A DNA stretch of 10,816 nt, from positions 389,841-400,656 of the forward strand of contig MU646700.1 of the NCBI GenBank assembly GCA_026770585.1, read 5' to 3'. The translations under genes were made by a program, and so were the position numbers. The notes under the pieces are model-generated. The model was not told the DNA's origin, searched no databases, and was given only the letters and a program-made list of their open reading frames with translations. Each line of letters opens with the position of its first letter. Position 1 is the stretch's first letter. Positions 7,901-10,816 of the stretch are shown here, in pieces. The stretch comes from Baffinella frigidus. Taxonomy: Eukaryota > Cryptophyceae > Cryptomonadales > Baffinellaceae.

Positions 7901-8707
7901 GAGGCGAAAATCGAAAATCGAAGTACACCGATGGGGTATCTCGTTTCTAAAGTTGACAGATTTGTGGGGGTGTTGACTCTTACAAAATATCCGGATTCGC
8001 AGTGGAATGCAAGAGCACTCTATTTAAAACCGTTTGCTTTTAAAGTGGGCATTTGTGTAGTAACTTTCGTGAGGTTGGTCACGTAACCGTGCCAAATTAG
8101 CACAGTCACGAGGTTTGTTGCGTGATGCTGGTACAAATATTTACAACCCCACATGTAAATAGGGTCCTCCAGCATTCTCGAGTGGACAGACACAGTGACC
8201 AACCGCCTCCATTTATACCGGCAATTGTAAGTTTGTACCGGCGATTGTGACCCTATCCCTTATGTGGCGAGCTGGTAAATTTGACCAGCAAGAGGTCCTA
8301 GAATGTCCTAGGGCCCTACGGTAGGGCGTATGCGCCTACTCGCCACTTGAGGGATACCAGATCGTGACGGTGCATCGTCAATTTTGATACCATCAAACAT
8401 GAAGGTTGGATTGCAAAAGGAAACTTAGCACGTGCCCCCGTGCCACACGAGGCTGATCCAACACCCTTTTAAAATATCGATTGTAGGCGTTTTGTACGGA
8501 GTTGGTCACGTGGCTATACGAAAGGTGTGTAGCCACGTGACCAAACATGTGAAAATTACCACACGCTGCCTCACTTGCACAGTTCCCCGGGTTGTAAAAA
8601 GGGTGTTTGATCATCCGCGTCCTGTGGTGCAGACTGTGATGGACAAGGTGACGAAAATCATCGACGAGGCGCTCAAGAAGAAGACGACCGAGCTCACCGC
8701 CGCCTGA
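1793..8707 (+). CDS. Ribosome recycling factor, organellar (mitochondrial) type, 8 exons
   Basis: The product is the RRF-family protein that, with the recycling EF-G, splits ribosomes left on mRNA after termination; here it probably works in mitochondria. The joined exons give 279 codons with no internal stop. Residues 1-67 are rich in Arg, Ala and Pro with no acidic residue until Asp55, as in a mitochondrial presequence. Residues 77-104 (RGFAKKKGKAGG then DVGGLLQ) match the basic linker before organellar RRF cores. The core shows the family landmarks in order: DELDKLRTGRA (120-130), VQVAQISSPDPKTL (150-163), AVEKAIRAADLDLNP (175-189), SMIKVPIPRL (194-203), RRIRQKY (227-233) and a C-terminal helix VTKIIDEALKKKTTEL. 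Core length (~185) is normal for RRF. All seven introns are phase 0. A plastid location is the main alternative; I prefer mitochondrial because of the leader. The splice sites are inferred from reading frame and family alignment, not from RNA data. Confidence 0.92.
2317..2427 (+). CDS. RRF exon 2 (basic linker, residues 68-104)
   Basis: The acceptor is CGCAG before 2317 and keeps phase 0 with exon 1. The protein reads ACAVLRREERGFAKKKGK, then an Asp/Glu/Gly segment, ending DVGGLLQ. AVLRR..RGFAKKK is the kind of leader-to-core junction seen in organellar RRFs, with the presumed cleavage site nearby. The donor at 2428 is GTCCGG, another weak one. An alternative phase-0 acceptor at 2341 would drop eight codons; RNA evidence would be needed to separate the two. 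Confidence 0.78.
2680..2833 (+). repeat. Heptamer array in intron 2: CACCAAA then CCCCACA
   Basis: About eight copies of CACCAAA give way near 2736 to about thirteen copies of CCCCACA, with occasional CCCCAAA units. Both units are 7 bp and each is two substitutions from the C-rich telomere heptamer CCCTAAA. The apparent peptides (NTKHQTPNTK type on plus, VWGVGCG type on minus) are translations of the repeat, not genes. Confidence 0.95.
3031..3212 (+). repeat. ~24 bp minisatellite in intron 2 (CGCGTGTGCTGACTCATAAC)
   Basis: The core CGCGTGTGCT recurs at about 3038, 3079, 3103, 3151 and (CGCGTCTGCT) 3199. The later spacings are near multiples of 24 bases, with GCTGCTGA and CGCAACC segments between. 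The same tail, CAACG..CGCGTGTGCC..CAG, forms the 3' end of intron 2 just before exon 3 (about 3757-3779) and before the exon 3 relic at 3472. The array therefore seems to be built from the intron's own acceptor-side sequence. Confidence 0.8.
3299..3416. repeat. TA-flanked fold-back element in intron 2
   Basis: The 17-base arms CTAAAAATGGGGTAGTT (3298-3314) and AACTACCCCGTTTTTAG (3401-3417) pair with one mismatch, and each outer end carries TA. The interior has further partial complementarity (TTGCCTAGG, CTACTGTAGG, CCTACGGTAGGCAA). The size, terminal repeats and TA flanks fit a Tc1/mariner-type MITE. It has no coding capacity. Confidence 0.7.
3472..3495 (+). pseudogene. Exon 3 relic A (5' fragment with acceptor)
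   Basis: After GTGCCGGCAG the sequence encodes VAEVHMMQ, a damaged copy of exon 3's VAEEQMMK. The 20 bases before it resemble the true intron 2 acceptor tail (CGCGTGTGCC..CAG). Similarity stops at the end of the fragment, where a 36 bp tandem repeat starting TTCGCTGGAACGTGAC (3501-3536 and 3537-3571) begins. Confidence 0.75.
3567..3604 (+). pseudogene. Exon 3 relic B, cut off at an inverted-repeat element
   Basis: After CCTGTGCAG comes a 38-base copy of the exon 3 start encoding VTEEQMMKVAVSA. It differs from exon 3 by one base (ACG for GCG). The copy stops one base before the CCACGCCAG terminal repeat of the element at 3606-3743, and the live exon restarts about 37 bases after that element ends. 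The arrangement looks like a target segment duplicated around, or broken by, the insertion. Confidence 0.85.
3606..3743. mobile_element. MITE-like element, CCACGCCAG family, copy 1
   Basis: This 138 bp element has terminal inverted repeats beginning CCACGCCAGA. The left end reads CCACGCCAGATTCTCGG and the right end, reverse-complemented, CCACGCCAGACTGCCGG. A second copy lies at 7461-7597 in intron 6 in the same orientation, sharing GGAAGGGGTCGCCAAAAGTC, TTTACTTTTGG, GAACGCCA, TGGCGT and CAGTCTGGCGTGG. It has no coding capacity. No clean target-site duplication is seen, so the transposase family is not assigned. Confidence 0.8.
3780..3857 (+). CDS. RRF exon 3 (first core helix, residues 105-130)
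   Basis: This 26-codon exon encodes VAEEQMMKVAVSAMDDELDK and LRTGRA. It corresponds to the long first helix of RRF domain I and the hinge into domain II; the KLRTGRA string is one of the best conserved in the family. The acceptor is CCAACAG and the donor GTCTGT. Two degenerate copies of its 5' part lie upstream (3472-3495 and 3567-3604), the second broken by an inverted-repeat element. This copy is the only complete one. Confidence 0.92.
4487..4634 (+). pseudogene. Exon 4 5'-end relics
   Basis: The piece at 4594-4617, after GCATGCAG, encodes DPRMLDRV and then runs into TGA; compare DPRILDKV in exon 4. A shorter copy, GAATGCAGGATCCGCGGGTC, lies at 4481-4500, and GAATGCAGGTCTCT at 4619-4632. 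The shared flank (TGAATGCAG or TGCATGCAG, with GGTCTCT nearby) shows that intron-exon junction segments, not bare exon pieces, were copied. Confidence 0.7.
4664..4772 (+). repeat. CT-rich microsatellite in intron 3
   Basis: Long runs of CTCTCT are interrupted by TTC, a short CACACACAC tract (4692-4701) and CTTCTCTTTCTC units. The block sits just before exon 4 and may also serve as an extended polypyrimidine tract for its acceptor. The Glu-Arg-Glu-Lys open frame on the minus strand is a translation of this repeat. Confidence 0.95.
4808..4879 (+). CDS. RRF exon 4 (domain II entry, residues 131-154)
   Basis: The 24-codon exon begins DPRILDKVKV, matching the family's N-P-x-x-L-D-x-I/V-x-V after the GRA hinge, and ends VSLVQVAQ, matching the usual PLNQVAQ strand of domain II. 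The acceptor is GAAGCAG and the donor GTTGCC. The middle is unusual: the common YYG-x-x-T-P segment is replaced by KAHAAMV. Three further copies of the distal part follow in intron 4, and partial copies of the proximal part precede it. Confidence 0.9.
4985..5032 (+). other. Exon 4 3'-half duplicate, frame and splice sites intact
   Basis: The 48 bases after CTAGCAG encode KVKAHAAMVSLVQVAQ, identical in protein to the end of exon 4 (one silent base change, GCC to GCG), and are followed by GTCACT. Acceptor, phase-0 frame and donor all survive. If spliced after exon 4 it would repeat a domain II strand; if used in place of exon 4 it would lack DPRILDKV. It is either silent or an alternative exon. 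Confidence 0.8.
5118..5141 (+). pseudogene. Exon 4 3'-end relic, third copy
   Basis: GTCTCGCTCGTCCAAGTCGC then CCAG encodes VSLVQVAQ, and is followed by GTTGCACTCTCCTCCCCGCC, close to the true donor context GTTGCCTCCTCCTCCCCG. The exon part upstream is missing and no acceptor is positioned to use it. The intron-side match shows the duplication unit spans the donor. Confidence 0.8.
5258..5299 (+). pseudogene. Exon 4 3'-half relic, fourth copy, frame lost
   Basis: GTGAAAACTCATGCCGTCATG resembles the exon 4 stretch encoding VKAHAAM (here VKTHAVM). The following CCCCTCGTCCCACGTCCAG has small deletions relative to CCCTCGTCCAAGTCGCCCAG, which break the frame. The GTCACCCTCCTCCTCC donor-side flank is kept. 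Confidence 0.75.
5422..5450 (+). pseudogene. Exon 5 relic a (5' fragment)
   Basis: After GCGTGCGCAG the sequence encodes ISSPDPKT, then diverges (GGACGTGACC). The acceptor and its 30-base upstream flank are nearly identical to those of the live exon 5. Confidence 0.8.
5541..5609 (+). pseudogene. Exon 5 relic b (in-frame stop)
   Basis: After CATCTGCAG the frame reads ISSPDPKTLEISVLDPDL then T-A-V-D and a TAA stop. The live exon has V-G-A-V-E at this point, so relic b shows loss of one codon plus a stop. The same two changes are shared with relic c. Confidence 0.85.
5736..5804 (+). pseudogene. Exon 5 relic c (acceptor lost, in-frame stop)
   Basis: The frame reads ISPPDPKTLQISVFDPDL then T-A-V-D and TAA. 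The base pair in front is AA (TTTAA) where live exon 5 has CAG, so it cannot be spliced as is. The shared deletion and stop with relic b show both descend from one already broken copy. Confidence 0.85.
5898..6005 (+). CDS. RRF exon 5 (domain II to hinge, residues 155-190)
   Basis: The 36-codon exon encodes ISSPDPKTLQISVFDPDLVG and AVEKAIRAADLDLNPQ. It aligns without gaps to the family block I-S-x-P-[DE]-x-[RK]-T-L ... A-[IV]-E-K-A-I-R-x-[SA]-D-L-x-L-N-P. The acceptor is TGCGCAG. The base pair after the final CAG is GC (GCGCCT), so this model needs a GC-AG intron. The alternative stops at 5951 (donor GTCGGG) and uses the duplicated exon 6082-6129, which has a GT donor but would delete Val-Gly from a region of fixed length. 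Confidence 0.88.
6082..6129 (+). other. Perfect duplicate of exon 5 3' half, with GT donor
   Basis: This is an exact repeat of 5958-6005 (the identity covers about 50 bases, 5957-6006 versus 6081-6130). It encodes AVEKAIRAADLDLNPQ in frame. It is preceded by AG (CACAAG) and followed by GTCAAA, where the original copy is followed by GC. It could be spliced in place of, or in addition to, the 3' half of exon 5, or be silent. Complete identity implies a very recent duplication or ongoing conversion. Confidence 0.8.
6176..6230 (+). repeat. CGGAACC heptamer array in intron 5
   Basis: Seven to eight copies of CGGAACC in perfect 7 bp register, with shorter runs at 6392-6415 and 6498-6512. Each run is preceded by TTTGCCAACACTCGGA and followed by CCGAGACCTCAACCCCCAG, an exon 5 tail relic, so a larger unit of roughly 100-200 bases has itself been duplicated. 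Confidence 0.9.
6234..6533 (+). pseudogene. Four exon 5 tail relics in intron 5
   Basis: GACCTCAACCCCCAG, the last five codons of exon 5, recurs at 6234-6248 and 6424-6438, and with one change at 6519-6533. A longer copy at 6322-6348 encodes KADLGLNPQ. All four are followed by GC (GGCC or GGCGC), as is the live exon, and not by GT. The 6322 copy has Gly where the live exon has Asp, and Gly is the common residue in bacterial RRFs. Confidence 0.75.
6549..6777 (-). repeat. Interstitial telomere-like array (CCCTAAA) in intron 5
   Basis: Degenerate then nearly perfect CCCTAAA units run through about 6770, with CCCTGAA, CCCCAAA and CCCTACA variants. This is the reverse complement of the TTTAGGG array at 10721-10816. 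The array ends at CTTCAG, the acceptor of an exon 6 relic. Confidence 0.92.
6778..6810 (+). pseudogene. Exon 6 5'-end relic
   Basis: After CGTCTTCAG the frame reads VAGPMIKAPTP and then stops at TAA (6811). Live exon 6 reads VAGSMIKVPIP. The acceptor is preserved and the rest of the exon is missing. Confidence 0.85.
6951..7049 (+). CDS. RRF exon 6 (return to domain I, residues 191-223)
   Basis: The exon encodes VAGSMIKVPIPRLNQETR then QKMVKNAGFITENGK. This matches the family's G-x-x-I-R-[VL]-P-I-P-x-L-T-x-E-x-R-x-x-[LM]-V-K and the start of the second long helix. The acceptor is TTGACAG and the donor GTGCGC. Fragmentary copies lie at 6778-6810 (5' part, upstream), 7206-7256 and 7388-7443 (3' part, downstream). 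Confidence 0.92.
7061..7340. repeat. AT-rich intron 6 segments with ATAAAT microsatellite
   Basis: About six ATAAAT units (7063-7105) grade into AT-rich sequence to about 7200. A second AT-rich stretch (7266-7335) has ATTATAATTATA repeats. The two AT islands flank the exon 6 relic at 7206-7256. They contrast sharply with the GC-rich exons and other introns. Confidence 0.85.
7206..7256 (+). pseudogene. Exon 6 3'-half relic with canonical GTGAGT donor
   Basis: After CTGGAG the frame encodes TCQKMVKNAGFIFENGK, against TRQKMVKNAGFITENGK in exon 6. It is open and followed by GTGAGT, the only consensus donor I see near this gene. The upstream bases GAG could be exon relic rather than a real acceptor. 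Confidence 0.8.
7388..7443 (+). pseudogene. Exon 6 3'-half relic, stop and frameshift
   Basis: GAGACGCGCTAGAAGCTTGC gives E-T-R-stop-K-L, then AKLDK, and after a frame change AENGK before GTACTG. It is the most diverged of the exon 6 copies. Its KLAKL and VAENGK pieces look closer to the general family pattern than the live exon's MVKNAGFITENGK. Confidence 0.65.
7461..7597. mobile_element. MITE-like element, CCACGCCAG family, copy 2
   Basis: This is the second copy of the element at 3606-3743, 137 bp, same orientation. Terminal repeats are CCACGCCAGGTTCTTGG and, at the right end, CAGTCTGGCGTGG. Beyond the core, CCACAC and GTGTGG also pair. It begins 17 bases after the exon 6 relic at 7388-7443, just as copy 1 abuts an exon 3 relic. 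Confidence 0.8.
7656..7699 (+). repeat. 11 bp tandem repeat TTGACCATCAA in intron 6
   Basis: Four units: two TTGACCATCAA and two TTGACCATCGA, followed by a degenerate TTTGCCATGAA. It lies about 50 bases upstream of exon 7. Confidence 0.9.
7752..7847 (+). CDS. RRF exon 7 (ribosome-binding helix, residues 224-255)
   Basis: The acceptor is GCGTAG. The exon encodes VVARRIRQKYFSDFKKLK, then PTQDVAKKFEKDLQ. It joins ENGK of exon 6 to give ENGKVVARRIRQ, the family's E-x-G-K-V-A-x-R-x-I-R. This basic helix carries the arginines that contact 23S-type rRNA in characterised RRFs. The donor is GTGCCC. Unlike exons 3 to 6, I see no duplicate of this exon in the neighbouring introns. Confidence 0.93.
8254..8356. 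mobile_element. MITE, TATCCCTCAAGTGGCGAG family, copy 1 (intron 7)
   Basis: The 103 bp element starts TATCCCTTATGTGGCGAG and ends with CTCGCCACTTGAGGGATA, complementary at 16 of 18 positions. The outermost dinucleotides are TA on both sides, so TA is probably the target duplication and the terminal repeat starts TCCCTC, as in Stowaway-like Tc1/mariner MITEs. The interior has the palindromes CCTAGGGCCCTA and CTACGGTAGGG. Confidence 0.8.
8502..8544. repeat. GGTCACGTGGCTA hairpin in intron 7
   Basis: The 17-base arms TTGGTCACGTGGCTATA and TGTAGCCACGTGACCAA pair at 16 of 17 positions around a 9-base loop. The preceding TTTTGTACGGA links it to the hairpin at 699-737. It could form a strong stem in the pre-mRNA 90 bases before the last acceptor. 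Confidence 0.8.
8633..8707 (+). CDS. RRF exon 8 (C-terminal helix and stop, residues 256-279)
   Basis: After GGTGCAG at 8632 the exon encodes TVMDKVTKIIDEALKKKTTE, then LTAA, and the TGA stop at 8705-8707. Joined to DLQ of exon 7 it completes the third helix of domain I, like the family's E-[IV]-Q-x-[LM]-T-D-x-x-x-x-x-I-D-E-x-L-x-x-K-E-x-E-L ending. The frame stays open upstream of the acceptor, but that stretch has no family similarity. Confidence 0.92.
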   Translation, partial: TVMDKVTKIIDEALKKKTTELTAA

Positions 8708-8713
8708 TTTGCG

Positions 8714-8757
8714 TTACAGGGGTACTCTATTTGGACCCCCTCACCACTTAAGGGATA
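8714..8757. repeat. Partial MITE ends just after the RRF stop
   Basis: Only seven bases after the stop codon, TACAGGGGTAC (an end of the CAGGGGTAC family) is joined to the CACCACTTAAGGGATA end of the TATCCCTC family. The stretch 8725-8825 resembles 9074-9185 (TTTGGACCCC, CACTT.AGGGATA, CTGGGAGCC, GAGT.GCTTTAC, GTAGGAT.CTAGGA), giving a direct repeat of roughly 110 bases. These sequences probably form part of the 3' UTR. Confidence 0.65.
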
Positions 8758-8868
8758 TCCTGGGAGCCTGAGTTCGCCCGAGTCGCTTTACGGTGTGCTG
8801 TGCGAGGGCGTAGGATACTAGGACGGGCCCGCCTCGGGTACAGCTGTCGGGAGAGACCGAAGACGCTG

Positions 8869-8964
8869 TACAGGGGTACCTCGCTCACAAGAAACCGCCA
8901 CCCCCTAAGACCCTACAGTAGGCCTACGCCTATGGCCCTATGGTGGTCCTGGGGGGGGGGCGGC
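8869..8964. mobile_element. CAGGGGTAC-family MITE, decayed copy
   Basis: It starts TACAGGGGTACCTCGCTCAC then AAGAAACCGCC, as the left end of the element at 10303-10411, and keeps GCCTATGG..CCTATGGTGGTCCT and the G-run followed by CGG. The right terminal repeat is missing, replaced by CCTGATAGGGC. Confidence 0.65.
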
Positions 8965-9002
8965 CTGATAGGGCAATCTTGCTCTCGGGTGGGAGACGTG
9001 TG

Positions 9003-9106
9003 TATCCCTCAAGTGGCGAGTAGGCGCATACGCCCTACCGTAGGGCCCTACGACCTTCCTAGGACCTCAGTGGGTCTCTTTGGACCCCGTCGCCACTTGA
9101 GGGATA
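9003..9106. mobile_element. MITE, TATCCCTCAAGTGGCGAG family, copy 2 (inverted)
   Basis: The 104 bp element has TATCCCTCAAGTGGCGAG at the left and GTCGCCACTTGAGGGATA at the right (17 of 18 paired) with TA at both ends. Its first 46 bases (9003-9048) are the exact reverse complement of 8311-8356 in copy 1, so the two copies lie in opposite orientation about 650 bases apart. Confidence 0.82.
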
Positions 9107-9326
9107 CCCTGGGAGCCCGCCATCTGAGTTGCTTTACTGTGAGAGGGGATGGGGGGCGTATTTATTTTGAGGTCGTAGGATGCTAGGATGAAAAAGGCAG
9201 GGCGTGAGAATTCCAGTACATTCGCTTTCTCCTTCGACTCAAAGAGCGCGCAGGACCTCTCTCTCTCTTCAGGTTCTGCTAAAATCGTTCCGGACACGCA
9301 CTGCCCGACGTCCTGCGGTACAGGGA
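9107..9326. other. Intergenic stretch between MITEs
   Basis: It contains the second half of the direct repeat with 8725-8825 (to about 9190) and a short CTCTCTCTC tract near 9258. The minus-strand open frame that covers it continues through the neighbouring MITE and is not a plausible gene. Confidence 0.5.
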
Positions 9327-9564
9327 TATTGTAGAAATGGGCTCCGCGCGGATTTTTAGAACGTGAGGTGAGGAGGTCAGGAACGTCAAAAATCGATTTT
9401 TGGACGAAAAATCGAGTTTGTGCTATGTTGCGGGTGGTCAATTCTATTTTGGGCATCTTGCCCATGCCTAAGATAGCATAAAAGTTCATTTTCGACGATT
9501 TTTTACCTCCTGACCTCATTTCCTGACCTGACCTTGAATCCGCGAGGAGCCCATTTCTACAATA
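9327..9564. mobile_element. TA-flanked fold-back MITE, first of a tandem pair
   Basis: The element body is 9329-9562 (234 bp) with TA on both sides (9327-9328 and 9563-9564). The terminal inverted repeat starts TTGTAGAAATGGGCTCCGCG; 25 of 26 bases pair with the right end. Inside, GGTCAGGAACGTC and sequences around GATAGCATAAAAGTTC pair further, so most of the element can fold on itself. This is the pattern of a Tc1/mariner-derived MITE. Open frames inside it (MNFYAILGMGKMPKIE on minus) are incidental. Confidence 0.88.
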
Positions 9565-9801
9565 TTGTAGAAATGGGCTCCGCGCGGATTTCTAAAACGT
9601 GAGGTGAGGAGGTCAGGAACGTCTTTTTGAGAAAAAATCGTCGAAAATGAACTTTTGTGCTATCTTGAGGGTGGTTGATTCTATTTTAGGCATCTTGCCC
9701 ATGCCTAAGATAGCATAAAAGTTCGTTTTCGACGTTTTTTTCTCGAAAAGACGTTTTTCCTGACCTGACCTTGAATCCGCGCGGAGCCCATTTCTACAAT
9801 A
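9563..9801. mobile_element. TA-flanked fold-back MITE, second of a tandem pair
   Basis: The body is 9565-9799 (235 bp), sharing the TA at 9563-9564 with the first copy and ending at TA 9800-9801. Its 26-base terminal repeats are perfect. It lies in the same orientation as the first copy, with GGCATCTTGCCCATGCCTAA in both centres. Near-complete self-complementarity (AACGTCTTTTTGAG against CTCGAAAAGACGTT) would make a long hairpin if transcribed. Confidence 0.9.
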
Positions 9802-10301
9802 CCTCATGAGAAAACGGACCGGATTCGACCCTTGCGTTTTCTTAATCTAGTACCAGAGAGTTGACCAAATCTCGCGTTTAGTCAACCCTCGGCACTAATT
9901 TAAGAACACGACGACCGACCGACCCTCGAGCAAGGATGTTCTACTAGGTGAGAGAGGTGAGAGAGATGAGAGAGGTGGGAGGTGGGAGAGGTGAGAGGCC
10001 CAGCAGGCCTCCTCGCACGTCGGCAGACTCGGAAACTCCCAAGGGGGGTCCTAGGCTCCTTCCTAGCAATATCTCTACTGTAGGACCCTAGGGCGGTGCG
10101 TGTCCGAGGGCGCGAGTAGCCCATGTAAGGTCCAAGGCGGACAGGTCCACGCCGAGCACATTCATTTTCGTAACACCTTGCAGGGGCCACATGCGAATAA
10201 TCACACTCAAAGGCATCTCGCACGGCGAGGCGGGCCCGTCCTAGCCTCTTTGTCCCGAGGCAGGCCCACCCTAGACTCCGTGCCAGGACAACCGTAGAGC
10301 C
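9802..10301. other. Non-coding stretch with GAGAGGTGA minisatellite
   Basis: GGTGAGAGA-type 9-10 bp units run from about 9946 to 9998. A short hairpin (GTTGACCAAATC...TTTAGTCAACC) lies near 9860-9888. The remainder holds scattered CCTAGG palindromes (GTCCTAGGCTCCTTCCTAG near 10048) and no gene I can support. Confidence 0.6.
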
Positions 10302-10302
10302 C

Positions 10303-10411
10303 TACAGGGGTACTTCGCTCAAAAGAAACCGCCCCCCAGTAGGGCTATGCCTAGGGACCTATGGTGGTCCTAGGGGGGGGGGCGGTTTCTTATGAGCGAG
10401 GTACCCCTGTA
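10303..10411. mobile_element. CAGGGGTAC-family MITE, intact copy
   Basis: TA flanks both ends. The arms (10302-10337 and 10377-10412) are complementary at 34 of 36 positions: CAGGGGTACTTCGCTC...AAGAAACCGCCCCCC on the left and GGCGGTTTCTTATGAGCGAG then GTACCCCTG on the right. The loop has the palindromic CCTAGGGACC..GGTCCTAGG. It abuts TATCCCTCACGTGGCGAG at 10414, an end of the other MITE family. Confidence 0.85.
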
Positions 10412-10510
10412 GGTATCCCTCACGTGGCGAGCGGGTCGTATTTGACCCCCGAGTCCCAGCAAGTCGTAGGCCCCTTCTTAGGCCCAAGTAGGAACCCGCT
10501 GAGGACTTCG

Positions 10511-10651
10511 CCACCAGCCCTGCGAGGCGGACCAAAAACCGACGGTTGTTTGGAGCCATTTCCTCGGGCGGCGCATTCGTTTTCGAAGGTGCCGCCCGAG
10601 GAATTGGCTCATGCTCCAGCCTCGATTCGGTCCGCCTCGGAGGGCTGGTGG
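10511..10651. repeat. Two-stem fold-back element
   Basis: The outer arms CCACCAGCCCTGCGAGGCGG (from 10511) and, at 10629-10651, its complement pair at 22 of 23 positions. A second stem, 10553-10572 with 10591-10610 (GAGCCATTTCCTCGGGCGGC), pairs at 19 of 20. Between the stems the sequence is not complementary. No target-site duplication is evident. It may be a MITE of another superfamily or a structured RNA. Confidence 0.75.
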
Positions 10652-10720
10652 AGCGTGACGGGGGCCTATATGCCCGCCAGGCGCTGGCAGACTTGGAGAA
10701 CGCGACTAGAGGTGGGCCTG

Positions 10721-10816
10721 GTTTAGGGTTTAGGGTTTAGGGTTTAGGGTTTATGGCTGAGGGTTTAGGGTTTAGGGTTTAGGGTTTAGGGTTTAGGGTT
10801 TAGGGTTTAGGGTTTA
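10721..10816 (+). repeat. TTTAGGG telomere-type array at the right edge
   Basis: Perfect TTTAGGG units fill the edge of the window, broken once at about 10754-10762 (TTTATGGCTGAGGG). The G-rich strand runs 5' to 3' toward the right end, the orientation expected of a right chromosome terminus, but the window edge does not show whether the array continues to an end. Confidence 0.95.

Larger units (their letters stand above)
7848..8632 (+). other. RRF intron 7 contents
   Basis: Unlike introns 2 to 6, this intron holds no exon relic that I can see. It has GAAAATCGAAAATCGAAG near 7905, the MITE at 8254-8356, and a sharp hairpin at 8502-8544. TTGGTCACG occurs at about 8074 and 8502, and its reverse complement at 8536-8544. 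The rest is unrecognised. Confidence 0.6.

Noticed and set aside
1793-8707. RRF locus as a pseudogene
   Set aside because: The spliced frame is intact over 279 codons with all family blocks in order, and only the duplicate pieces carry stops and frameshifts.
9067-9519. 150-codon minus-strand open frame
   Set aside because: It crosses the boundary of a fold-back MITE, and part of its sequence (MNFYAILGMGKMPKIE) recurs in the second MITE copy; no known domain.
10721-10816. True chromosome end
   Set aside because: Orientation fits a right telomere, but the left edge also has a G-rich-plus array and intron 5 has an inverted one, so such arrays are clearly interstitial elsewhere; the window cannot settle it.

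Overview
The window is nuclear DNA from a eukaryote. It carries one recognisable gene, cut by seven introns and buried in repeats. The telomere-type heptamer TTTAGGG (10721-10816, and inverted inside intron 5) suggests an organism of the plant, green-alga or other-protist kind. The exons have a strong G/C bias at third codon positions. Most intron boundaries are AG|G and the donors are weak or non-canonical, which recalls some microalgae and dinoflagellates, but the lineage cannot be fixed from this sequence.

The gene runs on the plus strand from 1793 to 8707. I assembled it by hand from eight short exons: 1793-1993, 2317-2427, 3780-3857, 4808-4879, 5898-6005, 6951-7049, 7752-7847 and 8633-8707. 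Joined, they give an uninterrupted 279-codon reading frame. Its last ~185 residues match ribosome recycling factor (RRF) end to end, and it begins with an Arg/Ala-rich, acid-poor leader typical of mitochondrial import. All seven introns are phase 0. The product would split post-termination ribosomes in the organelle together with the recycling EF-G.

The introns are the unusual part. They contain repeated, decaying copies of the exon edges next to them: exon 3 start, exon 4 start and end, exon 5 start and end, exon 6 start and end, usually with the splice site attached. They also hold tandem heptamer arrays (CACCAAA, CCCCACA, CGGAACC, CCCTAAA), a ~24 bp minisatellite that resembles the intron's own 3' splice-site tail, CT and AT microsatellites, and small inverted-repeat (MITE-like) elements. 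The introns appear to have grown by repeated local duplication across splice junctions plus transposon insertion.

Layout: 1-215 TTGAGGG array; 216-1792 no recognisable gene, with a strong 137 bp fold-back at 450-586; 1793-8707 the RRF gene; 8708-10720 downstream DNA dominated by MITE-like elements of several families, including two 235 bp elements set side by side and sharing one TA (9327-9801); 10721-10816 TTTAGGG array. I saw no tRNA, rRNA or CRISPR array and no second protein-coding gene I can support.
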